A stretch of DNA of 7,467 nucleotides from Prevotellaceae bacterium (GTDB lineage: Bacteria; Bacteroidota; Bacteroidia; Bacteroidales; UBA932). Positions 5,044 through 7,467 of this stretch are shown here, piece by piece. Location: NCBI GenBank assembly GCA_031284065.1, contig JAITAP010000105.1:1-7467 (forward strand), written 5' to 3'. The notes under the pieces are model-generated. The model worked only from the letters and a program-made list of their open reading frames with translations, had not been told where the DNA came from and did no database searches. The position numbers and the translations under genes are program-made. How positions within the stretch are numbered: position 1 is the stretch's first letter; the number at the start of each line of letters is the position of its first letter.

Positions 5044-7467
5044 TCACTCGCCATGCACAAATGTGTACGTTTTTCCTGCGTCCGTAGCTACGTCGTACTC
5101 AACGTATGGCTTGAGCGCGGGCGTGCGCAGCGTTGCCTTTGGCGAAGCAAGGAATGGCTTTACGGTTTGCAGCGCAAAGAGCGGGTTGAGGTTTTCTCCT
5201 TTTGCCTGCGCAGCCACCGCACCCTGCGGGGTAAGCGGGCTATGCGTGCGCAGCCGCAGGTTGCCGCCCAGCGTCGATTTGACGGTTACTTTCGACAGCG
5301 TTCCTTTGCGCCACTCCAGCTCCACGATTTCAAATCCGCCGCGCGCGCGTAGCCCCGAAATTTTTCCGCTTTGCCACGCATCCGGCAGGGCGGGCAGCAG
5401 GTGGACAGCGCCGTCGTGGCTCTGCACAAGCATTTCGGCAACGCCGGCGGTGCAGCCAAAGTTGCCGTCAATCTGAAAAGGCGGGTGAGCGTCGAAGAGG
5501 TTGGGGTATGTTCCGCCGCTCTCCTTGCGCGGCGAAACGGAGCGCACGGGCGAGAGCTGGTCGGCGATGAGCTTGGCGGCGTGGTTGCCGTCCAGCAAGC
5601 GCGCCCACAGGCAAACTTTCCACCCCATGCTCCAGCCGGTGGAAACATCCCCGCGGTAGAGGAGCGATTGCCGTGCCGCCTCAAAGAGCTGCGGAGTGCG
5701 GTAGGGCGAAATCTGGTAGCCCGGGTACAAGCCCCAGAGGTGCGACACGTGCCGGTGCTCGTCTTTGGGGTCGTCCCAATCGTGCATCCACTCTTGCAGC
5801 TGGCTGTGCTGCCCAATTTGCATGGGCGCGAGCTTTGCGCGAGCCTCCGCAAGCTGCGCCGCAAAATCCGCGTCAACGCCCAGCGACTCGGCGGCGCGTA
5901 TGGCGTTGCAAAACAAGTCGAAAATCAGCTGGTTGTCCATCGTATTTCCGGCAAAAACCTCAGCGTTTACCGGCAGCGTTTTCGGCGTATTTTCGGGCGA
6001 TACCGACGGCGCGGCAACCAGCCATCCGTGCTCAGGCTCGGGCGTCAGGAAGTCCAGAAAAAATTCGGCTGCGCCTTTCAGCTGCGGGTAGGCGTTGCGC
6101 AGGAAATCTTTATCGCCCGAGTACAGGTAGCGGTCCCATAAGTGCTGGCACATCCACGCTCCCCCCATTGGCCACGTGCCCGAGGCGGCGTGGTCTATGG
6201 CGCCGGTAACGCGCCAAAGGTCGGTATTATGGTGGAACGCCCAGCCCCGCGCACCGTACATGGCGCTTGCGCTCTGCCGTCCCGCCTCCGAGAGCTCCTT
6301 TACCATCTGCAAAAGCGGCTCGTGCATTTCGCTCAGGCCGGTTGCTTCGGCAGGCCAGTAGTTCATCTCCGCGTTGATGTTGGTCGTATATTTGCTGTCC
6401 CACGGGGGATTCATTTGGTAGTTCCAAATGCCTTGCAGGTTGGCGGGCTGTCCGCCGGGCTGCGAAGAGCAGATGAGCAGGTAGCGCCCAAACTGAAAGT
6501 AGGTTGCCACCAGCTGCGGGTCGCTCGATGAGGCGTACTCCCGAATACGGACGTCGGTTGCCTTTTTTGCCTGCGCCGTTTTTCCGAGGTCAAATTTTAC
6601 GCGGTCGTAATACTTTTGGTATGCCTGCACATGCTCGCCGAGCAAGGCTGCAAAAGTTTTTTTCTCTGCACTTTCCAAAAAGGCTTCGGCGCGTGCGGCA
6701 GCGTTTCCGCTAATATCCTTGTAGCTGTTGAAGTTGGTGGCGGCGGACAGCAAAATGGTTGCCGAAGTAGCGTTCTTTACGCTCACTGCCGCGTTGCCGG
6801 AGGTGGCAGAGCCGCCGTCGAGCAGCACTTTTGCTACGGCGTAAAATTTCACCGCGCCCTTTAGCCCTTCGTGGTCTCCGGAAACGCCCTCAAGCGTCAG
6901 CGCATTGCCGCCCTGCACCCTGATGGCGGAGCTCTGCGGGCTGCTTAGCTGCATTGAGAAATTCAGCTGCGCCGGTTTTGAGGCCGTCAACCGGATTGCC
7001 GTCACCTGCGCCGCAAACGAGGTTATCACCTCACGCCTGAACTCCACGTCGCCAACTTTATACCTGACCGAAGCGACAGCTCTCTCCAAGTCCAAATCGC
7101 GGTAGTAATCGGAAAAATTATCGTGCCCGTCAAACGTAAGCCACAAGCTGCCCAAAGGCTGGTAGGGCATTCCGTGGTTTGTTTTTGACTGAATAGCGCT
7201 GTCGCAGGCCGCCTGCGCCTCCCTGTACTTCCCGTCGAAAATGAGCCGACGAATGCGCGGCAGGCTCTCCTTTGCCTTGGGGTTAGCGTTGTTGTTTGGC
7301 GCGCCTGCCCACAGCGTTTCCTCGTTGAGCTGAAGCTCCTCGTGCGCCGGATTTCCGTAAAGCATTGCGCCCAGCCGGCCGTTGCCCAGCGGCATAGCCT
7401 CTACCCATTTTTCGGCGGGGCGGTCGTACCACAGGGTAAAATCGTTTTGCGGCTGCGCGGAGGCAGC
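5044..7467 (-). CDS. Secreted GH95 alpha-L-fucosidase, N-terminus cut by window edge
   Basis: GH95 enzymes cleave alpha-1,2-linked L-fucose, or in some members L-galactose, from host or plant glycans by inversion. I read 807 residues to the right edge. The first, AASAQPQND, looks like the end of a signal peptide with cleavage after Ala-Ser-Ala, so export is likely. The family start LWYDRPAEKW and MPLGNGRLGAM follow, then an N-terminal beta domain, an (alpha/alpha)6 barrel from roughly residue 290, and a C-terminal beta region. Catalytic positions known from Bifidobacterium AfcA are intact: NIN in TTNINAEMNYWPAE (363 and 365, codons 6381-6373), the acid Glu in SVSPEN (492, codon 5994-5992) and Asp in FQIDGNFG (667, codon 5469-5467). 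The Met codon at 7395 is not the start, because conserved sequence precedes it. No other glycan-utilisation gene is visible. The substrate within GH95 is not settled. Confidence 0.94.
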   Translation of the reverse strand, partial: AASAQPQNDFTLWYDRPAEKWVEAMPLGNGRLGAMLYGNPAHEELQLNEETLWAGAPNNNANPKAKESLPRIRRLIFDGKYREAQAACDSAIQSKTNHGMPYQPLGSLWLTFDGHDNFSDYYRDLDLERAVASVRYKVGDVEFRREVITSFAAQVTAIRLTASKPAQLNFSMQLSSPQSSAIRVQGGNALTLEGVSGDHEGLKGAVKFYAVAKVLLDGGSATSGNAAVSVKNATSATILLSAATNFNSYKDISGNAAARAEAFLESAEKKTFAALLGEHVQAYQKYYDRVKFDLGKTAQAKKATDVRIREYASSSDPQLVATYFQFGRYLLICSSQPGGQPANLQGIWNYQMNPPWDSKYTTNINAEMNYWPAEATGLSEMHEPLLQMVKELSEAGRQSASAMYGARGWAFHHNTDLWRVTGAIDHAASGTWPMGGAWMCQHLWDRYLYSGDKDFLRNAYPQLKGAAEFFLDFLTPEPEHGWLVAAPSVSPENTPKTLPVNAEVFAGNTMDNQLIFDLFCNAIRAAESLGVDADFAAQLAEARAKLAPMQIGQHSQLQEWMHDWDDPKDEHRHVSHLWGLYPGYQISPYRTPQLFEAARQSLLYRGDVSTGWSMGWKVCLWARLLDGNHAAKLIADQLSPVRSVSPRKESGGTYPNLFDAHPPFQIDGNFGCTAGVAEMLVQSHDGAVHLLPALPDAWQSGKISGLRARGGFEIVELEWRKGTLSKVTVKSTLGGNLRLRTHSPLTPQGAVAAQAKGENLNPLFALQTVKPFLASPKATLRTPALKPYVEYDVATDAGKTYTFVHGE

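Noticed and set aside
5371..6209. Overlapping plus-strand open frames opposite the fucosidase
   Set aside because: They are antisense to conserved GH95 sequence including catalytic motifs, have no family features, and overlap each other in several frames.
7393..7395. Met codon at 7395 as the fucosidase start
   Set aside because: The same frame continues upstream through the conserved LWYDRPAEKW segment and a signal-peptide cleavage region, so the true start is beyond the window.

Overview
This window looks like chromosome from a member of the Bacteroidetes (Bacteroidota). Two minus-strand promoters match the phylum's distinctive consensus (TTTG near -33 and TAnnTTTG near -7). Most start codons are preceded by A-rich sequence, not Shine-Dalgarno sites. 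The PyrE and EF-G sequences also have the wording typical of that phylum. I cannot name the genus. Coding regions are moderately GC-rich and the main promoter region is strongly AT-rich. Every gene I can support is on the minus strand.

Layout in order of transcription (right to left). (1) At 7467-5044 is a secreted GH95-family alpha-L-fucosidase, cut by the right edge just inside its signal peptide. It is followed by a 15-bp hairpin at 4961-4997. (2) At 5043-4596 is a non-coding stretch with a cluster of strong hairpins and a 21-bp tandem duplication. (3) At 4568-4494 is tRNA-Pro(GGG), with its own promoter and two successive terminators. (4) At 4214-3945 is a remnant of a sugar ABC-transporter permease (RbsC type), broken at both ends. 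(5) At 3938-3615 is the AT-rich control region of the str operon, with a promoter at 3767-3739 and a leader of roughly 120 nt. (6) At 3614-503 is the str operon: rpsL (S12), rpsG (S7) and fusA (EF-G). (7) From 497 to the left edge is pyrE (orotate phosphoribosyltransferase), starting only 5 nt after fusA and cut by the window edge.

rpsL, rpsG, fusA and pyrE are close enough to be one transcript. The first three supply the ribosomal decoding site, the head of the small subunit and the translocase. pyrE adds a pyrimidine-synthesis step at the position where many Bacteroidetes have rpsJ and the S10 operon. The fucosidase is a separate unit for host or plant glycan breakdown and has no visible functional link to the translation genes. 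I see no CRISPR array, transposase, integrase or defence system. The points most worth checking are the fusA-pyrE junction, the decayed permease, the dyad over the str promoter, the perfect AGGAGG in the rpsL leader, and the hairpin cluster at 4718-4820.
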